64,000 bases of DNA, taken from NCBI RefSeq assembly GCF_029960785.1, contig NZ_JASBQE010000003.1, positions 186,001-250,000 of the forward strand, written 5' to 3'. The stretch is from Polyangium sp. 15x6 (GTDB lineage Bacteria; Myxococcota_A; Polyangia; Polyangiales; Polyangiaceae). The notes under the pieces were generated by a model. That model was not told where the DNA came from. It worked only from the letters and a program-made list of their open reading frames with translations, and ran no database searches. Numbering within the stretch: the first letter of the stretch is position 1; every line of letters starts with the position of its first letter. The translations under genes were made by a program, and so were the position numbers. This document shows, piece by piece, positions 1 through 10,438 of the stretch.

Positions 1-2
1 AA

Positions 3-41
3 ACGTCCCCCTTCCCGGGCGCGTGCCGGGGAGGGGGACGT
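3..41. terminator. Long hairpin, possible bidirectional terminator
   Basis: A 16-bp stem (3-18 with 26-41, one G-T type mismatch) with a 7-base loop is directly visible. It is preceded by AAA at the window edge and followed by a TTTT run at 46-49, so it could end transcription from either side. It lies downstream of the minus-strand gene that ends at 86; the gene to its left is outside the window. Confidence 0.5.
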
Positions 42-50
42 CGTGTTTTC

Positions 51-82
51 GAAGCGAGGGCCGGGGAGCCCCGGCCCGCTTC
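51..82 (-). terminator. Second hairpin just past the first gene's stop
   Basis: GAAGC pairs with GCTTC and, after a two-base bulge, GGGCCGGGG pairs with CCCCGGCCC. The stem begins three bases after the stop codon of the minus-strand gene ending at 86. There is no T tract on that strand, so it may be an RNA-stabilising 3' hairpin acting together with the neighbouring hairpin at 3-41. Confidence 0.4.
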
Positions 83-85
83 GGA

Positions 86-748
86 TCAGCCGCCGGCGGC
101 GCGCATCGGGGGCTTGAGGGGCAGCGGGAGCGCGGCCATGGGGCCCGGCGTCGAGGGCGCGGCCTTCGGCGCGGCTTCGCCGTCGAGCGCGGCGAGGGCC
201 GTCATGCAGCGGTCCATGCCGTGGTCGAGGGCAGCCTCGCGCTGGAAGACCTTCGACAGCTTCACGAGCTTCAGCGAGGTCTGCTTGCCGAAGTCGATCT
301 CACGCTCGAGGAAGGCCTCGAACGAGCCGTAGCCCTTCGCCTGGTAGAGCTGTTGCTCCTGGATCTCGGCGAGGACCAGGCCGATGTCGAAGAACCCCTT
401 CTCCATGCGCTTGCGCAGGGTACGGATCTTCGTGGTCTGGTTGTGGAGCTCGGCGATCTTCGCCTTGATCGCGTCGGCGCCTTCCGGCACGCGGATCGTG
501 GCGCGCGCGCTGCCCGGCGGGGCAGGCTCGGCGGCCCGGGCCCGCGCCTCGGCTGCGTGTTTGGCCGCGTGGCGAGCGGCCCACGGCGCGGCTCCCCGCA
601 GACCGAGCTTGCGCTTCGAGCCCTTGGCGTCGTCGTCCTTCTCCCGGGCCTTCGTCCCGGACTTCGGGGCGTCGCCGCTCGCGCGCGAGCTCGAATGTTT
701 CTTCGCGGAGCGTTTCTCCGAGCTCTTCGTCTTTGTCGATTTCGCCAT
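86..748 (-). CDS. Hypothetical Lys/Ala-rich basic protein
   Basis: A 220-residue cytoplasmic protein of unknown function. Residues 1-75 are a low-complexity Lys/Ser/Ala/Arg-rich tail resembling disordered nucleic-acid-binding extensions. Residues 90-185 look folded, with predicted helices and several charged motifs (for example KIAELHNQTTKIRTLRKRM and a helix with FEAFLEREIDF). There is no signal peptide or membrane segment. The C-terminal 35 residues are Pro/Ala-rich. The ATG at 748 is followed at once by the basic tail. It is transcribed divergently from the lipid-kinase-like gene across a 272-bp gap that contains a TTGACA hexamer (837-842, minus strand). A DNA- or RNA-associated role is only a guess from composition. 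Confidence 0.7.
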   Translation of the reverse strand: MAKSTKTKSSEKRSAKKHSSSRASGDAPKSGTKAREKDDDAKGSKRKLGLRGAAPWAARHAAKHAAEARARAAEPAPPGSARATIRVPEGADAIKAKIAELHNQTTKIRTLRKRMEKGFFDIGLVLAEIQEQQLYQAKGYGSFEAFLEREIDFGKQTSLKLVKLSKVFQREAALDHGMDRCMTALAALDGEAAPKAAPSTPGPMAALPLPLKPPMRAAGG

Positions 749-1020
749 GTCGCTGCGTCCCGCTTCTGCGATAATCCCCGTCCCACGCGTATCGTCACGC
801 GAACTGGGGCGCGCCGTACGGTTCGAGCCGGACGGCTGTCAAGTGCACGTGAAGGCTATACGCCCGTCGCCTTACCAAAATTTGAGCCAGTCCGTCCAGA
901 AACTTCGGACGTATGGTCAATTTGTGTCCGCGCGGGCGGACGGCCAGGGCTAGGCGAAGCGCCCCCGAGGACGGGGGGTCAGGCGGGGAAGAGCCCGTAT
1001 TCGTGCTAGATCCGCCGCCC

Positions 1021-2145
1021 ATGGCCTCTCGCACCGACGCGCCCCTCCCCCCCGGAACGGACATCGAGGCCGCCTCGTCGAGGCCCCCTGGGCCGGCCCG
1101 GTCCGCCGGCCCGGCGCTGCCCCGCATCGCCGTGGTCGTCAACGGCAACGCCAAGAGCGTCACGGCGGAGGTCATCGAGACGCTCGATCAGATCCTCGAC
1201 AGCGGCGATCTCTTCGTGTCGCGCAGCGTCGAGGAGAGCGAGGGCATCGCGCGGACCCTCGTCGATCGCGGCTACGAGACGATCCTCACCGGCGGCGGGG
1301 ACGGGACGTTCACGTCGGTCGTCACGGCCGTCGTGAATGAAGCGAAGCGGAGGAGCGCGCCGATCCCGCGCTTCGGTCTCTTGCGGCTCGGGACGGGCAA
1401 CTCGCTCGCGTGGGTGCTCGGCGCGAGCGGCGCGGGTGAGAAAGGCTCGGGCGGGTTCCGCGGGCTCGCCGTGGACCTCTCGCGCCTGCGCGCCGACGCG
1501 GGGAGCCGCTGGCTTCGGCTCGTCGAGGCCGAGGGCGTGCTCTCGCCGTTCTGCGGCTTCGGCATCGATGCGCAGATGCTCAAGGACTACACGCGGGTGA
1601 AGGGCCTCCTCGCGCGCGGGCCCCTGAAGCGAGTCGCGCCGGGCATCGTGTCGTACGCGATCGCGGCGACGACGAAGACCTTGCCGAGCTACTTCGTGCG
1701 CCGCACGCCGCACTGCCGCGTGATCAACACGGGGAGCGACGCCGTGCGCGTGGGGGAGAAGGGGTCGATCCTCGGCGCGCCGATCCGCAAGGGCGGCGTG
1801 ATCTACGAGGGACCGGCGAAGCTGGCGTGTGTCGCGACGATCCCGTACTACGGCTTCGGCTTCCGCATGTTCCCGTACGCGGAGGACAGGCCGGACCGCA
1901 TGCAGCTCCGCGTGACGAACCTCTCGCCCGTGACCTTCGTGTCGAACTTCCAGACGATCTGGCGCGGCGAGTACGACAACCTCGAGGACACGTTCGACTT
2001 CTTCGTCGACGACATCACGATCGAGATGGACCCGCCGACGGCGTTCCAGATCGGCGGCGACGTGCGGGGCGATCGTCAAAGCGTGCGGGTTCGTCTGACC
2101 GAACCGATCCGCATCGTCGACTTCTACGCGCCGCCGCGGGGCTAG
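1021..2145 (+). CDS. Diacylglycerol kinase catalytic-domain (YegS/DgkB-like) protein
   Basis: A 374-residue member of the DAGK catalytic family, which phosphorylates diacylglycerol or related lipids with ATP at the inner membrane face. The family signature GGGDGTF lies at about residues 91-97 and the second nucleotide/lipid-site motif, LRLGTGNSLA, near 122-131. The N-terminal VVVNGNAKS is the usual first beta strand of the fold. An in-frame extension back to 913 exists, but its residues are not family-like, so the ATG at 1021 is preferred; no strong ribosome site decides this. The length is somewhat over the ~300-residue YegS type. The neighbours ino1 and an inositol-phosphate cytidylyltransferase make a phospholipid role attractive. 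Lipid substrate unknown; a sphingoid or other lipid kinase is possible. Confidence 0.85.
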   Translation: MASRTDAPLPPGTDIEAASSRPPGPARSAGPALPRIAVVVNGNAKSVTAEVIETLDQILDSGDLFVSRSVEESEGIARTLVDRGYETILTGGGDGTFTSVVTAVVNEAKRRSAPIPRFGLLRLGTGNSLAWVLGASGAGEKGSGGFRGLAVDLSRLRADAGSRWLRLVEAEGVLSPFCGFGIDAQMLKDYTRVKGLLARGPLKRVAPGIVSYAIAATTKTLPSYFVRRTPHCRVINTGSDAVRVGEKGSILGAPIRKGGVIYEGPAKLACVATIPYYGFGFRMFPYAEDRPDRMQLRVTNLSPVTFVSNFQTIWRGEYDNLEDTFDFFVDDITIEMDPPTAFQIGGDVRGDRQSVRVRLTEPIRIVDFYAPPRG

Positions 2146-2195
2146 CGGGCGCGGTCGCGCTTGTTCGCGGCGCTTTGCCGCGTCACGCTCGGCGG

Positions 2196-2509
2196 ATGGA
2201 CTGGAAGCTCTTCGCCTCGACGTTCGCCGCCATCTTCCTCGCGGAGATGGGCGACAAGACGCAGATTGCGACGCTCACGCTGGCCGGCAGCGGCTCATCG
2301 CGCTGGGTGGTCTTCGCGGCCTCGGCGCTCGCGCTCTGCGCGACGAGCGCGGTCGCGGTGCTCCTCGGTGAGGTCGTGAGCCGTCACGTGCCGGCGATCT
2401 GGGTGAAGCGCGCGGCGGGGCTCGTGTTCGTGCTGCTCGGCGTGATCTATCTGGTGGGCGCGAAGGAGGAGCCGGGGGCTCGTTCGGGCGAGCCCCCGGC
2501 GCCGAGCGA

Positions 2510-2519
<10 letters not shown>
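2196..2519 (+). CDS. Half-size GDT1/TMEM165 (UPF0016) family transporter
   Basis: A 107-residue integral membrane protein with one copy of the family signature EMGDKTQ (residues 17-23) in its first helix, followed by two further hydrophobic helices and a short polar tail. Full-length GDT1 proteins, which move Mn2+/Ca2+ out of the cytosol, carry two such repeats (about 200 residues), so this is the single-repeat form that must dimerise. No second half is visible nearby. The ATG at 2196 puts the signature helix near the N-terminus, as in the family. The last 10 bases overlap the 3' end of ino1 on the other strand, and a 12-bp hairpin is embedded in the final codons. Confidence 0.85.
2471..2500. 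repeat. 12-bp perfect stem-loop inside the 3' end of the GDT1 gene
   Basis: A perfect 12-bp inverted repeat with a 6-base loop (2483-2488) lies within codons for the polar C-terminal tail of the GDT1 protein, just before two genes overlap tail to tail. There is no T tract, so classical terminator function is uncertain. It may slow or end converging transcripts. Confidence 0.45.
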
Positions 2520-3889
<1,370 letters not shown>

Positions 3890-4518
3890 TCAAGCGGTGC
3901 CTGCGAGCGTCGACCCCCGGAGCATGACGTGCCGCGCGGCGTGTGCACGGCATCTGCGCGACCCACACGAGGACCCGGACGACCACGGCGCGCGGGGTCT
4001 GACCCGAACGGGGCTACCGCGGCGAGCGTCACGTTGCGGACGCGGTCTCACGCGGCTCGGATCGGCTGGCCGCGCGCTTCACGACGCTCGCTCGCGCGAC
4101 GACGCGAACGTTCGCCGCGGGGTCTGGCAACGACGTCGCACTGTCGCGCCACGCGCACGCTCGACCTCGCTCGCGTGCGCGCTCGTGAACGCCGCTCCTG
4201 CGAAGTTTCAACGCGATTTTCTGGAGGCGCGCGCGTGAGGTGCGAAGACGCGGTAGCGGCTCCGCTGGCCTCCGGCTTGCTTTGAATGGCGATGCGTCTC
4301 CCGCGCCTCGCACGCCGATCCCAGTCGGATGTGCGTGGCGATGCAGCTCGGCTCCGCGCGTCGAAGTCGGGCGGGTGTTGCGCTTTTGCAACACTGTGAG
4401 GCGCCGGAACACCGCCTTTTGAAAGCGGACCGAAGAGAATTGTTTCGCAGGCAGAAGGCGTGCTACGAGGGGCGCCTTCGGATTGGGCACCGCACCTTCC
4501 ATGCTTGAAAAACGAACG
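3890..4518. other. Divergent intergenic region between ino1 and the cytidylyltransferase
   Basis: About 630 bp without a supported gene. Several short open frames run through it on both strands, but they lack family-like sequence and ribosome sites. It must hold the promoters of both inositol genes; I could not settle on convincing -35/-10 pairs. The last ~120 bp are less GC-rich than the rest and include a 7-bp inverted repeat at 4375-4394. Confidence 0.5.
4375..4394. repeat. Inverted repeat upstream of the cytidylyltransferase
   Basis: GTGTTGC (4375-4381) and GCAACAC (4388-4394) form a perfect 7-bp stem around a six-base loop, about 125 bp before the cytidylyltransferase start. It could be an operator or an RNA hairpin; nothing else identifies it. 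Confidence 0.35.
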
Positions 4519-5331
4519 ATGGAGCGGGCGATCGTGCTCGCGGCAGGAACCGGCTCTCGCCTCGTGAGTGGCGAGATCGCACCCAAGCCCCTCAAGCCGG
4601 TCGCCGGGGTTCCGCTTCTGGTTCGCATCCTCCGGACGCTGCGCGCCGAGGGGATCCGCGAGGCGGTGGTGGTCACGGGCTACAAGGAAGAGCTCATTCG
4701 CCGCGCGCTCGCGGAGAGCTCCCTCGGCCTGTCGATCTCCTTCGTGAGCAACACGCAGTACGAGCGAAAAAACGGCGTGTCGCTGCTCGCCGCGCGTGAG
4801 CACGTCGTCCCGGGGACGCTGCTCACGATGGCCGATCACCTGTACGCGCCGGCCATCGTGCGTCGGCTCGCCGCGCTCGATCTGCCGAGCCGCGCGGCCG
4901 CGCTCGCCGTCGATTACGACATCCCGCGCTGCTTCGACCTCGACGACGCCACGAAGGTGCGCGTCGAGCGCGGGCGCATCGTGGACATCGGCAAGGAGAT
5001 CGCGGCGTACGACGCGCTCGACACGGGCGTGTTCCGCATCGGCCCCTCGCTCGTCGAGGCGCTCGATCGCGTGTACGCGGCGAAGGGGGATTGCTCGCTC
5101 TCGGAGGGCGTGCGCGCGCTCGCCGACGAGGGGATGTTCTTCGCGTGCGACGCGGGCGACGCGCGCTGGATCGACGTCGACACGCCGGCCGCGCTGGAGC
5201 AGGCCGAGCTGCTCTTGCGCATGTTCGGCGACGGTCTCGATCGCGACGTGTATCCGAAGCCCTCCGAGCGCGTGGCGCCGGTGAGCCGCTCGTGGGCCGC
5301 GGGGTATCAACCCGCCGCGGACGCCGAGTAA
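4519..5331 (+). CDS. Stand-alone L-myo-inositol-1-phosphate cytidylyltransferase-like protein
   Basis: A 270-residue nucleotidyltransferase predicted to join CTP and L-myo-inositol 1-phosphate into CDP-inositol. It opens with the NTP-transferase signature ILAAG-type strand (AIVLAAGTGSRL) and KPLKPVAGVPLL. The block KNGVSLLAAREHV followed by LTMADHLY matches, from memory, the IPCT half of archaeal IPCT/DIPPS (GNGYSLLVAK and LTMGDHVY), as do ATKVRVERGRIVDIGKE and WIDVDT near the C-terminus. The archaeal fusion carries a CDP-alcohol phosphotransferase membrane domain that is absent here. Upstream in-frame TTG (4483) and ATG (4501) exist, but MERAIVLAAG aligns with family N-termini. Divergence from ino1, which makes the substrate, supports the assignment; another sugar-phosphate specificity is not excluded. 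Confidence 0.8.
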   Translation: MERAIVLAAGTGSRLVSGEIAPKPLKPVAGVPLLVRILRTLRAEGIREAVVVTGYKEELIRRALAESSLGLSISFVSNTQYERKNGVSLLAAREHVVPGTLLTMADHLYAPAIVRRLAALDLPSRAAALAVDYDIPRCFDLDDATKVRVERGRIVDIGKEIAAYDALDTGVFRIGPSLVEALDRVYAAKGDCSLSEGVRALADEGMFFACDAGDARWIDVDTPAALEQAELLLRMFGDGLDRDVYPKPSERVAPVSRSWAAGYQPAADAE

Positions 5332-5341
5332 GACCCGCCGT

Positions 5342-6109
5342 TCAGCGATTCACGGGCCGAAGGCCCGCGCGTGCCAGGAACGCGGCGCACGCGGGCACGG
5401 CCATCCCCGGGCCTCCCGTGCCGCTCGCGAGATCACGCGCGAAACGATCGAGATCCGCGGGCGTGTCGATCTCGTAGGTCGGCTTCAGGAGCAGCGTCTC
5501 CAGGCCGAGCTCCGCGGCGCGCTTCGTCGCGCGTTCGAGCACGCCGGGGGACGTCCAGTCCACGCCGTCGAAGAGCGCAGGCTCGTAGTGGGTCGTGCCG
5601 ATGAGGTAAAGACCTCCCGCGACCGTCGGCCCGAGCAGCGCACGCTTTCGCTTGGCGGCGAGCCAGAGCAGACCCTCGAAGACCTCGTCGAGCGGCATGA
5701 ACGGCGCGTCGGTGGTGACGATCGCCGCAGCCTCGGCGCCGGTCGTGAAGAGGTGCTCGAGCCCGTGGCCGAGCCGCTTCTCGAGGTGCGTCGTGCCGGC
5801 CGAGACGACGTGTTGCCATCGCCCTGGCACGAGCTTTTGCAGCACCGCGCTCTCCTCGTCGGACACGCTGAGCACCGCGCGATACGCCATCGGCAGGATG
5901 GCGAGCATGTTCAGCGCGTCGCCGAGGAGCGCCGACGAGAGCTCCGCTGCGGCCTCGGGGGAGAGCGGTGGAGAGAGGCGAGGCTTCGCCGTGCCCGCGA
6001 TCGGAGCGCGAGCGAGGACGCCGAGCGCGAGCCTCTGGGGGCGGACGGTGGGGCGGGCGCGATGGTCGGCCACGCCTCGTCGTACCACGAGTTTCGTGTC
6101 CTTGGCCAA
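5342..6109 (-). CDS. DUF2064/TIGR04282-type glycosyltransferase-like protein
   Basis: A 255-residue soluble nucleotide-diphospho-sugar-transferase-fold protein of the DUF2064 (TIGR04282) family, whose members lie beside rSAM/selenodomain and arsenosugar genes in other bacteria. Visible features are the first strand LGVLARAPIAGTAKPRL, the LEKRLGHGLEHL segment, the metal-binding-like IVTTDAPFMPLDEV (Asp in place of the usual DCP motif) and the GPTVAGGLYLIG core. The frame opens with TTG at 6109; GTG at 6088, preceded by AAGGA, is an alternative. It converges on the cytidylyltransferase with a 10-bp gap. A short CGGGCC-GAA-GGCCCG hairpin sits in its last codons (5353-5367). Substrate unknown. 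Confidence 0.8.
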   Translation of the reverse strand: MAKDTKLVVRRGVADHRARPTVRPQRLALGVLARAPIAGTAKPRLSPPLSPEAAAELSSALLGDALNMLAILPMAYRAVLSVSDEESAVLQKLVPGRWQHVVSAGTTHLEKRLGHGLEHLFTTGAEAAAIVTTDAPFMPLDEVFEGLLWLAAKRKRALLGPTVAGGLYLIGTTHYEPALFDGVDWTSPGVLERATKRAAELGLETLLLKPTYEIDTPADLDRFARDLASGTGGPGMAVPACAAFLARAGLRPVNR

Positions 6110-6283
6110 GCGAGAGGCGGTCGATTCGAAGGCGGCCTCTCAAGCCGGCCTTTCTTTGTCCGGCCTCGATTGCGTGGGGGTGGATCCTCTGGGACCATGA
6201 GCGTGTCGGCTCGGCGCCCGAGGCGTGGGGGCAGGGGCGCCGGGAGGCCCGCGGCAGGGCGTCCCGCCGGCGAGGAGGTAGCC

Positions 6284-7564
6284 GTGTCCATATCGACCAT
6301 CCTCGACGTCGCGATCGGGATCTCCTTCGTCTTCATGCTGCTCAGCGTGATCGCCTCGGCCGTCACCGAGGCGATCTCCGGCATCCTGTCGCTGCGCTCC
6401 GTCACGCTGCGGCAGGGCGTCGAGCGGCTCCTCAAGGATCGCACGCTGACGGACAAGGTCTACGCGCATCCGCTCATCGACGGTTTGACGAAGGACGACG
6501 ACAGCGACCCTTCGTACATCCCGTCGGACCTTTTTGCGCGCGCGCTCGTCGATGCGGTCGCGGGCTGGAAGGACGGCGCGGATCGCTCACGGCGCCCCGA
6601 GCGGATGGGGCTGCTTCGCGGCATCCTGTCGGTCCCGCTCCGCGCGCTGAAAGGCTTCTTCCGCAGGCTCTGGCCGAAGACCGAGGGCGAAGGCGAGGGC
6701 GCGACGAAGAAGGTCGCGGCGAGCCTCGACGACTTCAAGAAGCGCCTCGCCGAGGCCCAGGACTTCGAGGAGGACACGCGCGTCGCGCTCACGGCGCTCG
6801 TGTCCGACGCGAGCGTCAAGACGCTCGAGGACGCGACCCAGCAGATCGCCGCGTGGTTCGATCGCGCGATGGACAGCGTCTCCGGCTGGTACAAGCGGAC
6901 GGCGCACACGCTGATCGCCGTCGTGGGGCTCTTCTCGGCCGTCGTGCTGAACGTGGACACGTTCGTCGTGCTCGACAGCCTCAACCGCGACGCCGTGCTG
7001 CGCGAAACCGTGGCATCGGCGGTGGCCGAGAGCGTGAAGTCCGGGGCGGCCATGGTGCAGACGGCCGAGGAGGTCGCGGCGGAGCAGAAGGCGAACGCGA
7101 ACGCGAAGCCGTCCGAGGTCTTCGTCGACGAGAAGAAGACCGAGGAGCTCGTGCGCAAGCGCGTCGTCGCGGTCAAGCGTGGTCTCGACGAGCTCACGTT
7201 GCCGATGGGCTGGCCCGAGGGGCGCGGGTTCTTTTGCACGCCAACCGCCGAGGTCGCGTGTGATCGACGCGCGGTGCCGGCGACGCTCGGCGGATTCGGG
7301 CGTCGCTTCGGCGGGTGGCTCTTCACGGCGATCGCGATCGCGCTCGGCGCGCCGTTCTGGTTCGATATCCTGAACAAGCTCATCAACCTGCGCGCGGCCG
7401 CGCCGCCGCCGGAAAAGGCCCGTCCCAAGGAGCGCACGACGGCCGCCGCGCCGCAGCCCGCGGTCAGCTCGGGCGGCTCGAGCACGAGTACGCCCGTGCG
7501 TGAACAGGAGAGCGTGCGTCCCGTCGCCGCGCGTAACAGTGCTCCGCCTCCTCCGCTTTCCTGA
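6284..7564 (+). CDS. Hypothetical membrane protein with N- and C-terminal membrane segments
   Basis: A 426-residue membrane protein of unknown function. It starts at GTG 6284, just after a strong AGGAGG site at 6273-6278, although the frame extends further upstream. Residues 1-30 (VSISTILDVAIGISFVFMLL) form the first membrane helix, followed by a long cytoplasmic stretch rich in Asp/Glu/Lys. A second helix lies near residues 205-230 (HTLIAVVGLFSAVVLNVDTF), then a helical, charged segment, then a third helix near 345-375 (WLFTAIAIALGAPFWFDILNKLINL). The last 60 residues are Pro/Ala/Ser-rich. I recall similar proteins being annotated as hypothetical in myxobacteria. No catalytic motif is visible. 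Confidence 0.8.
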   Translation: MSISTILDVAIGISFVFMLLSVIASAVTEAISGILSLRSVTLRQGVERLLKDRTLTDKVYAHPLIDGLTKDDDSDPSYIPSDLFARALVDAVAGWKDGADRSRRPERMGLLRGILSVPLRALKGFFRRLWPKTEGEGEGATKKVAASLDDFKKRLAEAQDFEEDTRVALTALVSDASVKTLEDATQQIAAWFDRAMDSVSGWYKRTAHTLIAVVGLFSAVVLNVDTFVVLDSLNRDAVLRETVASAVAESVKSGAAMVQTAEEVAAEQKANANAKPSEVFVDEKKTEELVRKRVVAVKRGLDELTLPMGWPEGRGFFCTPTAEVACDRRAVPATLGGFGRRFGGWLFTAIAIALGAPFWFDILNKLINLRAAAPPPEKARPKERTTAAAPQPAVSSGGSSTSTPVREQESVRPVAARNSAPPPPLS

Positions 7565-7650
7565 GCCGCGCGTTTCGCGAGGAGCCGGCTCGACCCACAA
7601 AACATGGTACGGTGCGCGTCGTGCGTTCGGTCACGCGCTCGATCCGCATG

Positions 7651-10197
7651 CGTAGCCTCGTCCGAGCCGGCCTCCTCTCGCTTTCCGTCTCGCTCTCGCT
7701 CTTTTCGGGCGGAGCGGCCGACGCGTTCGTCTGGCCCAACGTGCCCGAGCGCATCGCTCGCTCGCTCGCCTCGCCCGACGTCTCCGAGCGGCGCGCCGCG
7801 GCGCAGCGGATCGGCGAGCTCCCCTCGGAGCTCGGTGTCCCGCTCGCGCAACGCGCGCTCGGCGATCCCGACATCGAGGTGCGGCTCGCGGCGGCCGAGG
7901 CGGCCATCGCGCTGCGTTTGTCGCGCGCCGGTGACCTCGTCATCGGCTGGCTCGGCGAGGGCGACGCGCGGCTCCGGCTCGCGGCCTGTGACGTCATCCG
8001 CTCCTCGCCCACGGATCGCAGCGTCGTGGCGCTCGGCCGCGTGCTCGGCGATCCGGATTCGAAGGTCCGCGTCGCGGCGGCGTCGGCCATGGGCAGCTCG
8101 GGTTTGCCCGACGCGGTCTCGCCGCTGCTCGGGCACCTCGACGACAGCGCGCTCGAGGTGCGCGTCGAGGTGGCGCGCGCGCTCGGCAGGCTCGCCGATC
8201 CACGCGCGGTCGTCCCGCTCATCGGCAAGGTACAGGACGCGGTGCCGGAGGTGCGTCGCGCCGTCGCGCGCGCGCTCGGCGAGCTCGGGGATGCGCGGGC
8301 CACGAGCGCGCTCATGATCGCGCTCCAGGACGGCTCGCAGGACGTGCGCGTCGAGGCCGTCACCGCGCTCGGCAAGCTGCGCTCGGACGAGGCCACGGCC
8401 GCGATCGCGCCGCTCCTCGAAGCGGGATCGGGGAGCGACGCCGTCCTCGCGCCCAGCATGCCCGGCGTGCGGCCGGGGCAGGGAAGCGCGGGCGCGGGCG
8501 AGGTGCGCGCGGCGGCGCTGCGAGCGCTCGGCCGTATCGGTTCGGAGAGCGCGGTGCGCGCGCTCATCGGCGCGCTCGCGAAGGACGATCCCTCCGCGCC
8601 ACGTTCTCCGGTCCGCGAGGCGCTCGTCATGGCGGGCAAGAGCGCGGCGCCGCAGCTCGTCGCGGTGCTGTCGGGCTCGCCCTCGCCATCCACGGCGGCG
8701 GGCGCGGCGCTCGTGCTCGGCGCGCTCGGCGCGAAGGAGGGGCTCGATCCGACCGTGCGCGCGATGCAGCGCGGCGTCCTTCCGCTCAAGCATGGCCTCC
8801 GCGCGCTCGCGCTCCTTGGTTCGTCCGAGGCTCTCCCCGCGGTGCTCGAGCTCCTCTCCGACGCCGATCCCACCGTGCGACGCGAGGCCATCCGCGCCGC
8901 CTCGGAGCTGCTCGATCCGGCGCGACCCGATGGGCGCGCGGTCGATCCGGCGCGTGCGATGCTGCTCGACGCGGCGACTCCGCCCGACGAGAAGATCGAG
9001 CTCGTTCGCCTCCTCGGCCGCACGGGCTCACCGCGCGCGCACGACGTGCTCTTGCCGCTCGCGACCACGAAATCGCGCTCGTTCCGGCTCGCGGTGCTCG
9101 AAGCGCTCGGCGCGTACGCGCCCGCGCCGCCGAAGGTCGAGGCCGTGCTGCTCGACGCGATCGCCGACGACGCGGCGGACGTGCGGCTCGCGGCGGCGGC
9201 GTCGATCGCGCGCGCGGGCGGCCCTTCGGCCGCGGCGAAGCTCCTCGAGCGGCTCCAGGTCGCGGCCGAGCAAGATCGCGGAGCGATCGGCCTCGCGCTC
9301 GCGGGGGCTCTCTCGCGCGCCACCGATCCGGCTCTCGCCGAGCGTGTCGGCGCGGCCCTCCCGTCGTCGCCCGACGTCGCGCGTGATGCTTTGCTCGAAG
9401 GCCTTGGTCGCATGCGCGGCGAGGCGAGCGGCAAGGTCCTGCGCAAGTTCGTCGCGTCTGGCATCGACGATCGGCGCAAGGTCGCCGAGGCGCTCGCGGG
9501 GCATCCGGAGGCCGCGTCGGTGCTCGTCCCGCTGCTCGGCGACGCCGATCCCGGCGTGCGCGCGAACGCTGCCTGGTCGCTCGGCGCCGTTGGCAAGAAG
9601 GACGCCTTGGCAGCGCTCACGCGTGCCGTGACGGATCCCGACGTCGCGGTCGCGGGCAATGCGGCGGGCGCGCTCGGCCGCGTCGCGGCGCGCGAGGGCG
9701 CTGCGGCCGACGTGCAGGCCTCGCTCTGCCGCGCGGCCACCGAGCCGCGGCCCTACGTGCGCGCCAACGCCGTCGTCGCGATCGGGCTCGCGGGCGCCTC
9801 GTGCGAGCCGGGGCTCGTCATGGGCCTCTTGCAACGTGATCGCTCCGAGGCCGTACGCCTCGCGGCCGCCGAAGCGCTCTGGCGTGACGTCTCGCGCGCG
9901 CAGACGGGCAAGGAGCTCGAGCGTCGTGCGCTCGCGCGCTGTGCCGGCGAGGATCGCAACGCCACCGTCGCGAACCGCTGCGCGCGTCTTCCCGTGCGTG
10001 CGCCGGGCACCGACGACGTCCTCGTCTTCGTCGCGCCCGACGGCAAGGACGAGCCGCTCGCGCGCGCGCCTTACGCGCTCGTGCGGGAGGACGGGCTCCT
10101 TCGCATGGGGATCGCCGATCGGCGCGGCGCCTTCTTCGAGTTCGCGGTCCCGAAGGGCACGATCCGGCTCGCGGTCCCGGCGCAGCTCGCCCGGTAG
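7651..10197 (+). CDS. Secreted HEAT-repeat protein
   Basis: An 848-residue exported solenoid. A clear signal peptide (MRSLVRAGLLSLSVSLSLFSGGAADA) precedes about 20 HEAT/PBS-type repeats spanning roughly residues 35-770. Each is a helix pair with the typical DPDxxVRxAAAxALGxLG pattern, for example at GDPDSKVRVAAASAMG and GDADPGVRANAAWSLG. The C-terminal 75 residues are non-repeat and end in a beta-rich segment. Such solenoids are protein-binding scaffolds, here in the periplasm or outside. A GTG at 7612 would add 13 residues in front; I prefer the ATG because the signal peptide starts there. It precedes the VWA lipoprotein by 240 bp, and the two may work together at the envelope, which is inference. 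Confidence 0.88.
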   Translation, partial: RSLVRAGLLSLSVSLSLFSGGAADAFVWPNVPERIARSLASPDVSERRAAAQRIGELPSELGVPLAQRALGDPDIEVRLAAAEAAIALRLSRAGDLVIGWLGEGDARLRLAACDVIRSSPTDRSVVALGRVLGDPDSKVRVAAASAMGSSGLPDAVSPLLGHLDDSALEVRVEVARALGRLADPRAVVPLIGKVQDAVPEVRRAVARALGELGDARATSALMIALQDGSQDVRVEAVTALGKLRSDEATAAIAPLLEAGSGSDAVLAPSMPGVRPGQGSAGAGEVRAAALRALGRIGSESAVRALIGALAKDDPSAPRSPVREALVMAGKSAAPQLVAVLSGSPSPSTAAGAALVLGALGAKEGLDPTVRAMQRGVLPLKHGLRALALLGSSEALPAVLELLSDADPTVRREAIRAASELLDPARPDGRAVDPARAMLLDAATPPDEKIELVRLLGRTGSPRAHDVLLPLATTKSRSFRLAVLEALGAYAPAPPKVEAVLLDAIADDAADVRLAAAASIARAGGPSAAAKLLERLQVAAEQDRGAIGLALAGALSRATDPALAERVGAALPSSPDVARDALLEGLGRMRGEASGKVLRKFVASGIDDRRKVAEALAGHPEAASVLVPLLGDADPGVRANAAWSLGAVGKKDALAALTRAVTDPDVAVAGNAAGALGRVAAREGAAADVQASLCRAATEPRPYVRANAVVAIGLAGASCEPGLVMGLLQRDRSEAVRLAAAEALWRDVSRAQTGKELERRALARCAGEDRNATVANRCARLPVRAPGTDDVLVFVAPDGKDEPLARAPYALVREDGLLRMGIADRRGAFFEFAVPKGTIRLAVPAQLAR

Positions 10198-10438
10198 ACG
10201 AGCGCCCTCTCAAAAACCGGTTTACAGGACGAACCATTCCGTCCTCACAGCTCCGCGCACCCGCGAACGCGAATCGCGGCCGGCTGGGCCCTGGCCTCGC
10301 GCGTGGGCCTGTCTTTTCTCCCGGGACTTGTGTCATCTTGGGCCGGGGCGCGGCTCGTTTTTGGTGCCTCGCGGCAGAGATGCCGGGGTGCTGGAGGGCA
10401 CGGACCTTGCCACGCTTCCCTTCGCCTGGAGGTCTTGC

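Noticed and set aside
913-1020. Upstream in-frame extension of the lipid-kinase-like gene
   Set aside because: The 36 extra residues are not protein-like, and family N-termini start near ATG 1021; no ribosome site supports 913.
3897-4422. Short open frames between ino1 and the cytidylyltransferase
   Set aside because: Arg/Ala-rich without motifs or ribosome sites; the region is better explained as a divergent promoter region.
6460-9740. Very long minus-strand frames opposite the membrane and HEAT-repeat genes
   Set aside because: Ser/Arg/Ala-rich shadows of well-supported plus-strand genes, with no family motif.
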